Assembly: GCA_020002185.1 (NCBI GenBank)
Contig: CM034542.1
Span: 56,053,280-56,117,279 of the forward strand
DNA length: 64,000 bases
From: Paraescarpia echinospica
Taxonomy: Eukaryota; Annelida; Polychaeta; Sabellida; Siboglinidae
Direction of reading: 5' to 3'
Position numbers and translations under genes: made by a program. Each line of letters begins with the position of its first letter. The first letter of the stretch is position 1. Positions 26,001 through 38,000 of this stretch are shown here, one piece after another. The notes beneath the pieces are model-generated. The model searched no databases. It was not told the DNA's origin and saw only the letters and a list, made by a program, of their open reading frames with translations.

Positions 26001-29000
26001 AGTGCCACCACCACGTATATTTTTTCATTTTTTAAAATATATTTTTTCAACGTTTTGTTTTATGACTCACATTTTAGTAGTTGTATCAATCATTATATAT
26101 GTATTAGTATTTTAGACACATTGTCAATACCCTTGAACAGAGTTGTAGTCTGGATATGAGTGTCAAAATAAAGTTTATTACTATTGCTGGTCGTGTTCAG
26201 CCATTATACTGGTCTGCTCCCACATCCCAGAAGGATAGCCTAAGAAAAATTTATAATATTGGGAAAATACTTTAGTGACAGCTGCTAAACTGCCCCCTCT
26301 CCCAATAAAACCAATTTTGTGTAGTATCAAACATTGATGTGATGAAACCATCTCTGCCTGTAGGTGTGGTAGTATTCATCTTGGGTGAATCACCATCCTG
26401 TGAGTTCCACCATAGAAGAATGTGCTTTTATTCTAGGTGTTGTCTCGTGCGTTTCGCAATCGCTTCGTCGAGCTGCATTTTGACGAGATTCCAAGCAGTG
26501 AACTGGAGACAATTCTGCACAAGCGTTGCTCCCTCCCGATGTCGTATTGTCGACGACTTGTCAAGATCATGCTCGAACTGCAGGTACGGTTGCGGTCTTG
26601 TTTTGTGAAACCTATCACAGAAAGGGGGCGTGCCACCTCAACACACTGTTTTGGCATTCAGTTTTTAGCCTTTTTTGGTTGCGACCCAGATTTCGGTTGC
26701 GGGACTTGCTTTGCGACCTATGCCTTCCAGTCATTAACTTGTGATATATAATGAAATAAATAATCGCTAAATAAACAGGCATAACTAAAACAAATGAGAA
26801 CATTTAATAAACGTACTTGCTGAGATGAACCCGGCAGCATCACCAAGTCAGCTCCGCTTATTGGCTGATCGACGTAGGAAGAGGACCCCTTTCAAATTGA
26901 AAGCAAAATGGCAGATGAAGTCGGGAAGATCGTATGATTTCGACAAAGTTTGAAGAATATTAGGCCAACGCTGATATATTTCATACTGGTGATAATAAGG
27001 AGGCAGACATTCTGATAGATAACGTAGTGTCACTGGACATTCTGGTTAATGCAGCATTTGTTTGTAAAAGAATACTTTGGTGGCTTCGATATAGACAAAA
27101 TAGAAAACTATACCGATTTTATCTTGCTGCAACATTTTAAATTTATGCAACAGGATAAATAAGTTCTTTCATGCAGATGCATGTGGTATGGGAAAGCAGG
27201 ACAATAAAGAAAAGTTTGTAGTCGCTGGAAACTCTTGGCAACCAACTCAAAATGGCTTGGCAGTCCCAGGGGTTAAGAACTGCTGCATTAGACTGTTGCT
27301 GTGTATAGTTTTTACTAAAATTGAATCGTATTTTTGCACACAGGTGGAACTGCCTGAGTTTTAGCATTGGTTTCAATGGAGTGCAACAATTCAGATGTTT
27401 AGCTAATTGAGAGGAAATAGTTTGTAGTGCCCGTCATGTGATCAAGTCTTACTGACAACCAGAAGACAGTACATTGAGATGGTGATGTCTTGTGTTTAGG
27501 TGCGTCGACGTAGCTCTGGGGTGTTTGCCGGTAAGCAGGGCTATATAACCCTGCGAGACTTGTTCCGTTGGGCGGAGAGGTACCACATGGCGAGTCAGGA
27601 GTGCACAGCCAAGTTCTTTGACTGGGACCAACTACTTGCGGATAATGGTGAGTTCTTTATCATACTGATATTTAAATTATGAGACGTCCACCTACGCTGT
27701 TGTTTATTTAAATGTTCACATCTTGCAAATGGTGTTTGGTGTAATAATTGATTCAACTGTGTATTCTTGGGTTGTTGTTGGAAATAAATTACTAACTTAC
27801 TTACTAAATAAAACAATGCTCAAACAAATAATGGTCGACTTAGCTGTGGATGAATTTAACAGGATTATGTTTCTTTGATCACTTGAAATAAAAATCTTGT
27901 GTTCTGTTATTTATTTCTGGGTGAAATTAAAGTGTTTCCCAACACAACTTTACTAACCATTGATTGAATGATTGAATAACAGTTAACAAAGAAACCTGCT
28001 TATTGTTATTGCTGCAGGGCATATACACGGTGGTATTTGAACTTTGTTACTTTTTTTTAAATGTGAAACTATTAACCTAATGGTCATATTAAATATTTAT
28101 GCAAGCACCAACACAAGTCATGAATAGTGATGAAAGAAGGCCAAATGAATGACGTTTATTAAGAGATTAAGTTAAAGAGAGAAATGTGGGCTCTACATCC
28201 CAAGGCCAGGCCTGTGACTGAGCCCATACTAGTCTCCTGTCCCTCAGGTTGACAGAGCCCACATTTCGGCATATACAACATTAGCAGTATTGTTATAGAT
28301 ATATACAACATCATTACTACTGTAATCACAGTAGACCTTAGGCACCGTACCGTACTAACCAAGCACACCATTCATTCACCTAACTATAATCCCAACTACC
28401 TGCTGAAGAGTTACATTGTATCAAGATTTAGCCTAAACCTATAAGTGGGGCCATTACGCCCCACTTACTAAAATCACCGGTGGAAGAGAAGCGAGCTGTC
28501 TCGGCGTTAAAACCCCGTGAACACATTGTCCACCTGCACTAAGAAAACGGGGAAAGCTTTGAGATTTGCTATCAACCCCTCTTCCACCAATGATGTACAT
28601 GGTATGTCCCTAACGCTATCAAAAATTTGGGAGGGATGGGAGGGCCAAAATTGTTTGATGCGACCACTCCGTCTGCTTTCACAAAACGAAGTGACCAAGA
28701 GCTCGTTGTAATCTGTGACTGCGCGCCACTACCACGCGGTGATTGGCTCCTTGCGCCAGAGACAACGAGGTAATTAGCATAATAATTAGCATCAGACATT
28801 AGGCCAATCATCACTTGTCCTGCGTTGTTGCCAGCACAAAAACCCATATGCAGCACGTTGCCGTGGCCGCATATTCTCATTTATGCAAGCACCAACACAA
28901 GTCATGAATAGTGATGAAAGAAGGCCAAATGAATGACGTTTATTAAGAGATTAAGTTAAAGAGAGAAATGTGGGCTCTACATCCCAAGGCCAGGCCTGTG

Positions 29001-32000
29001 ACTGAGCCCATACTAGTCTCCTGTCCCTCAGGTTGACAGAGCCCGCATTTCGGCATATACAACATTAGCAGTATTGTTATAGATATATACAACATCATTA
29101 CTACTGTAATCACAGTAGACCTTAGGCACCGTACCGTACTAACCAAGCATACCATTCATTCACCTAACTATAATCCCAACTACCTGCTGAAGAGTTACAT
29201 TGTATCAAGATTTAGCCTAAACCTATAAGTGGGGCCATTACGCCACCGGTCACCAAAACATGTGACCACCCCACTACAATATAACCTGTCATGTTGAAAA
29301 AGATATATTTCTTAAAGGCATCTGATGTCCATCTGCCCGCCGCCCTGATCTGTGCATCAGACTCACCTCGTAATGCTGCCGCAGTGGCCGCCCCAATGCG
29401 AAAACTGTGTCCCTTAAACGCACTAGTGTGATAGCCACAGAATACCAGTAACTGTTTCAGCGACACATCAAATTCTCTACGTAGCATTGGGGAGCCATCT
29501 GGGTATGCAAACAGCAAGGCGTGTCCGGGACCTCTAGCCTGTCTAAACTCCCGAAGGAAAGAAGCCAGGTAGATAGCTGTCCCTGGAAGGCTTTCGCCTT
29601 TAACCTGGAGAGATTGGGGACCTTGAAGAGCACTGTGTTTAAACCGCCGGAAAGAAATTGTAACTAAGTCACCAGATAGCAAAACATCACCCACACGCAA
29701 ACAACCTTGTACCATACTCCGTGACCGAGGCACCATTTCTCCTATGCGCAAGTACGCCTTGAAAGCAAGGACCATCATGGCACGGAGCATGAGGCACTTG
29801 TATCGGGATGAGAACACCGTGGGTAATGCCTGCACCAGGCGTGCAAGCACAGGCAGAGTGATAGGCAGACGGACATCAGGAACAGCTCCGATACTTCTAA
29901 CACCAGCTATCACACTATAGAGACTGCAAAGCAATGTGACGGGTCAGCAAAACCCTTACTTTTATGGAAGTATGCCACAGCCGAGACTGTGGACACAATG
30001 GATGCCGGAGCGGATCCATCGGCATGCAGGTGAGCAATGAACAACAACATCATGGGTACAGAAACAGGCAACATAGTGGGGAGAGATAAAGAATCATGAA
30101 ACGTTATCAACTTCTTCCATGCCCGCTCATAATGCAGCCGAGACGATGGTGCAAGAGAGGCCTGCATCAATGTGGTTAAAGACTCCCTAAGCCGGCTGGG
30201 GACACGCTGTACGGGATGTCTACCGGGCTGGTGTTCGCCCATGGCGCCAGTTCGTGGAAATCTCCCACCTGTGAACGAGACAGCTTATCAGCCAAAATGT
30301 TAAAACGGCCTGGAATATGACGTGCTGCAAAGTTTATGTTAAACCGCAGGCATGCCAGTACCAGGGGACGGATTAAAGCCATAATGTGGGGTTCACGCGA
30401 TGTCTGGTTGTTAATAATGGGGACAAGGGCTTCGTTATCTGTGAAAAAACATACGCTCTTATTTTCCCAAGCATTACCCCACACATGTACTGCTGCTACG
30501 ATAGGGTATAATTCCAAAACTGCGACATTATGTGAACGCCATGCCACCGGCCAGAGACCACAAAACCATTCTGTCCCGTACAGAGCCCCATATCCTATTC
30601 CCCCTGCGGCATCAGTGTGCAGCTGAAGAAAGTCACCTGTCAGAAAGTTCTCATCTAAAAAGAAAGCCTTGCCATTGAAGTGCTGCAGGAATTCTAACCA
30701 TACGCCTAAATCCAATTTAGTCTGTCTAGTTAAGCGAATATGATAATGCGGCCTAGACACCCCCAAAGTTTGATCGATTAACCGACGAAAAAAGGCCCTA
30801 CCAGGGACTACCACTTCTGAAGCGAACGAGAGTACACCGATCAACGATTGCAATTCTTTCAAAGTGACCTTCTGTTTGGCTAGAAAACTCAATAACAGTG
30901 TCCTGGCCTTGTTCAGCTTATCCTCGGGAAGCCTAGCATGCATCTGCACCGTATCAATGATTATTCCTAGGAACGAGATGGAGGTGGAAGGGCCGCAAGT
31001 TTTTTCATGAGCTAGTGGTACTCCAATTTGGTCACACATAGAGATAAATGCCTGCATATCATCGTTACATTTCTCAAACGAGTTTGCCAGCAGGAGAAAA
31101 TCGTCAATGACATGGATTACCTCAGTCACCTCCAACTTAACCTTCGCAGCCCACTCCAACGCTGTACTGAAACGCTCGAAGATAGAGCAGGAACTAGAAC
31201 ATCCCATAGGAAGCACTGCATCCATAAAAAACTGGCCCCTCCACCTAAAGCCCAACAACGGTCTGTCCGCTGGTGCAATTGGAATAATACGAAACGCTGA
31301 TTCGATATCTACTTTAGCCATGTACACTAGTTGTGGTGAATGCTTGATAAACTCAATGGCATCATAAATTGTTGCATATCGGACAGACGAAAACTCCTTA
31401 GGAATAAAATCATTAACTGAGGACCCTTCGGGATACGATAAATGATGGATCATCCTAAATTCACCTGCAGCTTTCTTAGGAACCACTCCGAGGGGCGATA
31501 TTATGTAGTTACGGAGAGGGGGAGGCACCTCGAATGGTCCAAGAACCCGACCTAGCCCTAACTCTTTCGATAACTTATGGTCGATCACTCCAGGAAATTC
31601 ATCCGCAGACTTAAGATTACGCATACCTACATTGAGCTGTGGCGGCATGCCAATACAACCTATAGAAAAACCAGAAGCGAAACCCTGCAAAAGATATTCA
31701 AACATAGTACTGTCATAGCCCTGTAGAAGTTGCCCAAGTGCTGCCGTGGAAACTGGAGAGGGTAATTTACCTTCTGTGCCAAGAGGGGGACCTACTGGCA
31801 GCCGACGGTCCACCTGGGGGACTGAAAAACGGTGGGTTGCTGGGGCGAGGGGACTTCCTGCGAGCTTTGAAGCACCGGACAACCGGGTGGGCGCCGCCGC
31901 ATATCTGACACTTGTGGACGTACCTACAAGTGGCACTGCTGCACATCTCCCCCTTGTTGAACGCAAAGCATGGACCGGAGGCCTGAGGTCTGGCCCTGCC

Positions 32001-35000
32001 CTGGCCGTGAAAGGGGGGTCCAGTAGACAGCCGGCGACCAGTCTGTGACTGAGATGCTTTCATCCAAAGCTCCCAGCTGATAGAGTCCCAGGCCCACCCC
32101 CACCGATACCTCATCGTCCTAAAGGCCTCGTCGTACGACCGCCAATTACTGCCCTCTGCCGCAAGACCCCTCACGATTTCCATGTATTTTAACATTTTAA
32201 CTGCAGATGGTAGGTTGGCTGGCTGCAAGAGATACACAGACATGTACATTTGAAAGGCCTGCACCCACTGCCCGAAAGTCAAAACAGAATCCTTGGGCTT
32301 GGCCGGGGACACGCACAACGTGGGGTTGCCAACACCTTCATGTACAGCCAAAGCATATTCTTGTTGCTGTGCACCGGTAGGTTTGAGGAGGAGGGTTAGG
32401 TCAATGAACTCGCCTGCCCATATCTTGGCACGTAGAGCATCAGGAATCTGTGAATCTAAAGGAAGGGCTGTGGAGGTACATGAAGAAATTAAGTTCTGCG
32501 TGGCCTCGGACAGCGGCCCTGAATCATTACCTGGAAAAAATGTATCAACAGTGGCCCATGGTGCATCAGCTGCGACCGGCTGCGGGGGCACCGCACAGCC
32601 TGGCTCCGCTGCTGTAGGCAGAAGTGGGACCGGACGTCTCCATTCCACCTCCGGCGCGTCTGCCGAAACAACTTGTGCGGCGCTGCCCATAGCAGCCGGC
32701 GCAGCTGACACCACAGGGGTTGGACGCAATGCCTGCACCATGGCATGGATTTCCCCTAACATTCGTTCGGAGGCGATCACGCGACGTTCAATGTCCTGCT
32801 CCCAGGCACTACGCCACATGACAGGTCCATACGTGGTGTCCACCACAGCCCGAAGTCCTGGCGCATCCTCAAAGTTCTGTGGCACGGCACACTGTGGAGG
32901 GGGACGTCCCATCGACACAGGCGGAGACGAGGCGGGAGCCGGGGTTGGCACTGTACGGCCCGAAGACGACGGAGGAGCTGGAACAGTCGTCGTGGCCCGA
33001 GTACGCGAACGCGTTTGTCGCACTTGTGAATTGCGACGTGGCGGACGGCCGCGTCCTCGGGGTGCTCTGGCTGGAGGCATGCTGCAAACACAATAGCACC
33101 TCAGAAGATAGATAAACTTTACAACAACGATCAAACGCAGCAAACATGAAACAGCAAAAAACTAAACTCAGCCTGGCAACCTTGCACTGAAACGCCACCT
33201 TAACTACCCAAGCAGAGCACCAATACTGGACACGCCCCAACCATGCCTCTACATTTCGGAATAATACCCATAGCTGACTATGCATGAAAACGGCCCCAAA
33301 ACCAACAGTATAGGAACATAGAGGTTCGGTAAAGCAGCCGTGCTATAAAATTGCCCAAGCACTGTGTTGATATGCAAAAAACTGCAGCCGCAGCAAAACA
33401 GTGACACAAGCACTACAATGCATATCAACACAGACCCGACAAAAACCTGTTGTCCTACAAAATTGCCCAAGCACTGGGTTGACATGCAAAAAACTGCAAC
33501 CGCAGCAAAACAGTGACACAAGCACTACAATGCATATCAACACCGACCCGACAAAAACCTGTTGTGCTACAAACTTGCCCAAGCACTGGGTTGACATGCA
33601 AAAAACTGCAGCCGCAGCAAAACAGTGACACAAGCACTACATTGCATATCAACACAGATCCGACTAAAGCAGCCCGTTATAAAATTGCCCAAGCACTGTG
33701 TTGATATGCAAAAAACTGCAACCGCAGCAAAACGGTGACACAAGCACTACAATGCATATCAACACAGATCCGACAAAAGCAGCCCGTTATAAAATTGCCC
33801 AAGCACTGTGCTAATATGCAAAAAACTGCAACCGCAGCAAAACAGTGACACAAGCACTACATTGCATATCAACACAGATCCGACAAAAACAGCCCGTTAT
33901 AAAATTGCCCAAGCACTGTGTTAATATGCAAAAAACTGCAACCGCAGCAAAACGGTGACACAAGCACTACAATGCATATCAACACAGACCCGACAAAAAC
34001 CTGTTGTGCTACAAAATTGCCCAAGCACTGTGTTGATATGCAAAAAACTGCAACCGCAGCAAAACAGTGACACAAGCACTACAATGCATATCAACACAGA
34101 TCGACAAAAACCTGTTGTGCTACAAAATTGCCCAAGCACTGTGTTGATATGCAAAAAACTGCAACCGCAGCAAAACAGTGACACAAGCACTACAATGCAT
34201 ATCAACACAGATCCGACAAAAACCTGTTGTGCTACAAAATTGCCCAAGCACTGTGTTGATATGCAAAAAACTGCAACCGCAGCAAAACAGTGACACAAGC
34301 ACTACAATGCATATCAACACAGATCCGACAAAAGCAGCCCGTTATAAAATTGCCCAAGCACTGTGTTAATATGCAAAAAACTGCAACCGCAGCAAAACAG
34401 TGACACAAGCACTACAATGCATATCAACACAGACCCGACAAAAACCTGTTGTGCTACAAAATTGCCCAAGCACTGTGTTGATATGCAAAAAACTGCAACC
34501 GCAGCAAAACAGTGACACAAGCACTACAATGCATATCAACACAGACCCGACAAAAGCAGCCCGTTATAAAATTGCCCAAGCACTGTGTTAATATGCAAAA
34601 AACTGCAACCGCAGCAAAACAGTGACACAAGCACTACAATGCATATCAACACAGACCCGACAAAAACCTGTTGTGCTACAAAATTGCCCAAGCACTGTGT
34701 TGATATGCAAAAAACTGCAACCGCAGCAAAACAGTGACACAAGCACTACAATGCATATCAACACAGATCCGACAAAAGCAGCCCGTTATAAAATTGCCCA
34801 AGCCCTCTGTTGATATGCAAAAAACTGCAGCCGCAGCAAAACAGTAACACAAGCACTACAATGCATGTAAACGCACAGACTTGACACGCAGGAATATATA
34901 AAGACTGAACATAATGTGTTAACATGCAAACAACTGGCCCAGCAGCAAACACTGACATAAACACTACAATGCATCTAAACGCGAATCCGACAAAGTAATG

Positions 35001-38000
35001 TGGCACCACCACGCGAACATATAAATGACACAACGCGATCCACCGCGCACAGGGCCCAACAACACATCCCCTTCTAGCCGGAGATCTGCCTCACTGCACT
35101 AATCATTGCCCCCCGTAAGCTACGATAGAATCTAAAGTTGCCTATGTCCGTAAAATGCGTCCCATCTTTGCGAAAAACCTCGCGTATGCTATTCCAAAGG
35201 CGCTTATGCCTCCAGAAAAATACCCCTTCTGAGTCCTTACAAAACGCTTCCAAGTACCTGTTTACTTTCACCACCCGGGCGGCACCCTCTTCGAAACTAA
35301 CCCCGCGCCATGCGTTCCGTCGACAAACCTGGCAAATGGCTACCCGCTGTACCCCGGAATCGATCAGCCGTCGCGCCAGACGTTGAGTGTCCAAAGCTAT
35401 CATAACGGGGGTAGATGCCAACCGACCGCTGATATCATTCCCACCAATATGCAGCACCACAACGTCTGCGCGACAGGCAACAATTCGGGACATGACTGCC
35501 GGCGCCATTAAGGTGGCGACCCGAGCCCCGCGAATGCCCTCATATGAGACTTCACAGGGTCGGCCATTCACCTCAAAGTCGCCAAACAAGCCGGCCGGTT
35601 TCGGGTTTGCCGACTGCACGAATGCGCCAACCCAATAAACATAACTATGCCCTAAAACTAAAATCTTACAAGGGGAATTCACTGACATGGAAACGGCCAG
35701 TTACGAATTCTGTACGCAAAATTCAAAATGGCGGACAACAAAGAAAATACTCAGCTGTAAGCACTCGGCCGAACAGCTTCAGCAATCACCTTGCGCTCAC
35801 GAGTACAATGACGTTCCTTGAAGACGTCTCGCCAATATGCACAATCGTAAATCAGAAAGGCAGCAACCGCAAACAAATTGTTTGATGCGACCACTCCGTC
35901 TGCTTTCACAAAACGAAGTGACCAAGAGCTCGTTGTAATCTGTGACTGCGCGCCACTACCACGCGGTGATTGGCTCCTTGCGCCAGAGACAACGAGGTAA
36001 TTAGCATAATAATTAGCATCAGACATTAGGCCAATCATCACTTGTCCTGCGTTGTTGCCAGCACAAAAACCCATATGCAGCACGTTGCCGTGGCCGCATA
36101 TTCTCATATTCCACTTAAAATTTAGTTAACTGGCGGCAGAATTCAGTAGAACTATCAGGTGCAAGCCATGACCATCTTCTTCTTCCTCTTCCAATACTCC
36201 GTAAACCTCATTGAGTTGAGAACTACAACGTAGGCGCAGTGCTAATACAAAATAATAACAAATAAACTCTGAATAAATTGTAATGTTTGTTAAATGTTTT
36301 ACTTTGTGACTTGAAGAGTCCTGAATGAATCCAGTTTAGGGGCATGCACCATCTCCACTGTTCCAGTTTACAATAGTTCTGGATAAAAACATTGTCGATG
36401 TTTGTCTAATTCCCATCCTGTCCACTAGGGTACATGTTGCTGGCCGGTCGCGTGCGTAAGTCGGAGGAGTGTCATGTGATCTGTGAGGTAATCGAGAAGC
36501 ACTTGAAACGACGCGTCGATCCCAACCGTCTGTTCACGATGTCCAACACGACATCACCGACAACGGCGCCAATCCTGAGCGAGGTCACGATAACGCCACC
36601 TAGTGGCTTTGAGCATGTCGTGTGGACGTATGGACTGCGGCGGATGGCGGTGTTGGTGGGACAGGCGTTGAAGTTCGGGGAGCCCGTCCTGCTGGTTGGA
36701 GACACAGGGTGTGTAGCTGTACTATATATTTGCACATCTTATCAGGAAATGATTTTTTCTTTTCTTTGGTGTCCTTTGTAGATGGTTAAGACATCGCACT
36801 GGGTGAGCACGGTGGTCGACTGGTAGAGAATGAGGGGATGGGGGTCAAATTCTATTACTGACTGGCGTTTTGAAACTGGCAATTTTGTTTTGCATTGCCT
36901 GTATCTTTTGGAAGAGACTCTAGATACCATTGGTCCCTGCTACCTGGTGTACCACGAGAATTAAACTATCCCACACAAGGGGTAGAAGTGCAGCCTGCTG
37001 AAGGAAGTAACTCCGATGTTAGGCTGTTTGGAGTTAAGTATCATAGGTTACACGTTCACTCTTTCTGTGTTTTCCTCACAATGTTGGGGGTTACATAAAA
37101 TACAGCATTTGATCCAAGTCTACTCTTCCATTCTTTCATATGAACACTTCTGTCATCTTATTTTTCATATTTCCCTTCTGCCACCCACTTCTGTTTCCCG
37201 TGCTCTCTCTCTCTGCCCGTCTCCCTCCCTCTTTCTCTGTATCCTGTCCAACACTGGCACCTTTCAGTTACATTCTTGTCTAGAAATCTCACCATTACTG
37301 CTAATATCATTCTCTTGTACAATACATTAATAATGATATGTCTATAAAGGACAATATTTATAAAAGTCAAAACTCAAAAACACTACATAAGCGGATGGTA
37401 ATCTTACAAAATCTTATTAAATTTTACTTCTGAGACATGGTGGTATCCCATTAATATTTATTATTACTATTCAATTTATTTTAATAAAAGGGGGCTCCCA
37501 TGTTAGCGACATGTGTCTTAATAAGAGTCTCCTTGACCTTCACAATTATGTAAACTATTTCAATTTGTACATGTATGTATGTATGGTAAAAATAAATCTG
37601 TCTGTCTCAAGTCCCTGTGTTTCCATGACTACTGTTGCTATGCTACAGGTGCGGAAAGACGACAGTGTGTCAGCTGTTTGCAGCCCTCAAGCAGCAGAGA
37701 CTGTACGCTGTCAACTGTCACCTGCACACAGAGAGCGCTGACTTCCTGGGGGGTCTACGCCCTGTACGACACCACGATGAGGTGGGTGTGAGGTCATTCA
37801 GGGGTGAGTTAGCACAGTGGTGGAGTGGAAGACTCAGTCAGGAAGATTGGAGAAGAATCCACTTTCTCGACAAGGAGATGTAATGGGGAGGTACAGCAAT
37901 GGGTGGAACAGCCAGTTTCTGTATTATAAAACAATACGGTTCTTTGTCCGTCCGTCCGTCTGTCCGCCTGTCTATCTGTCTGTGGACCCATATCTCCGTT

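Larger units (their letters stand above)
28097..36107 (-). mobile_element. Ngaro-like tyrosine-recombinase retrotransposon, 8.0 kb, split direct repeats
   Basis: Read on the minus strand, the element is: B (36107-35875), SGNH hydrolase ORF, internal minisatellite, gag-like ORF, RT-RNase H ORF, tyrosine recombinase ORF, A (29244-28881), B (28880-28648), a short C segment (28647-28461), A (28460-28097). The two A blocks (364 bp) and the two B blocks (233 bp) are nearly identical, the split direct repeat layout of PAT and Ngaro elements. There is no integrase of the DDE type, and no target duplication is visible, as expected for recombinase-mediated insertion. One frameshift lies in the recombinase. 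It sits in antisense orientation in MDN1 intron 17. Confidence 0.9.

Noticed and set aside
28159..29155. Two identical 70-codon minus-strand frames (28159-28371 and 28943-29155)
   Set aside because: They are the same segment of the two A blocks of the Ngaro-like element, not genes.
32293..33096. 267-codon + strand frame
   Set aside because: Antisense to the GC-rich gag ORF of the Ngaro-like element.
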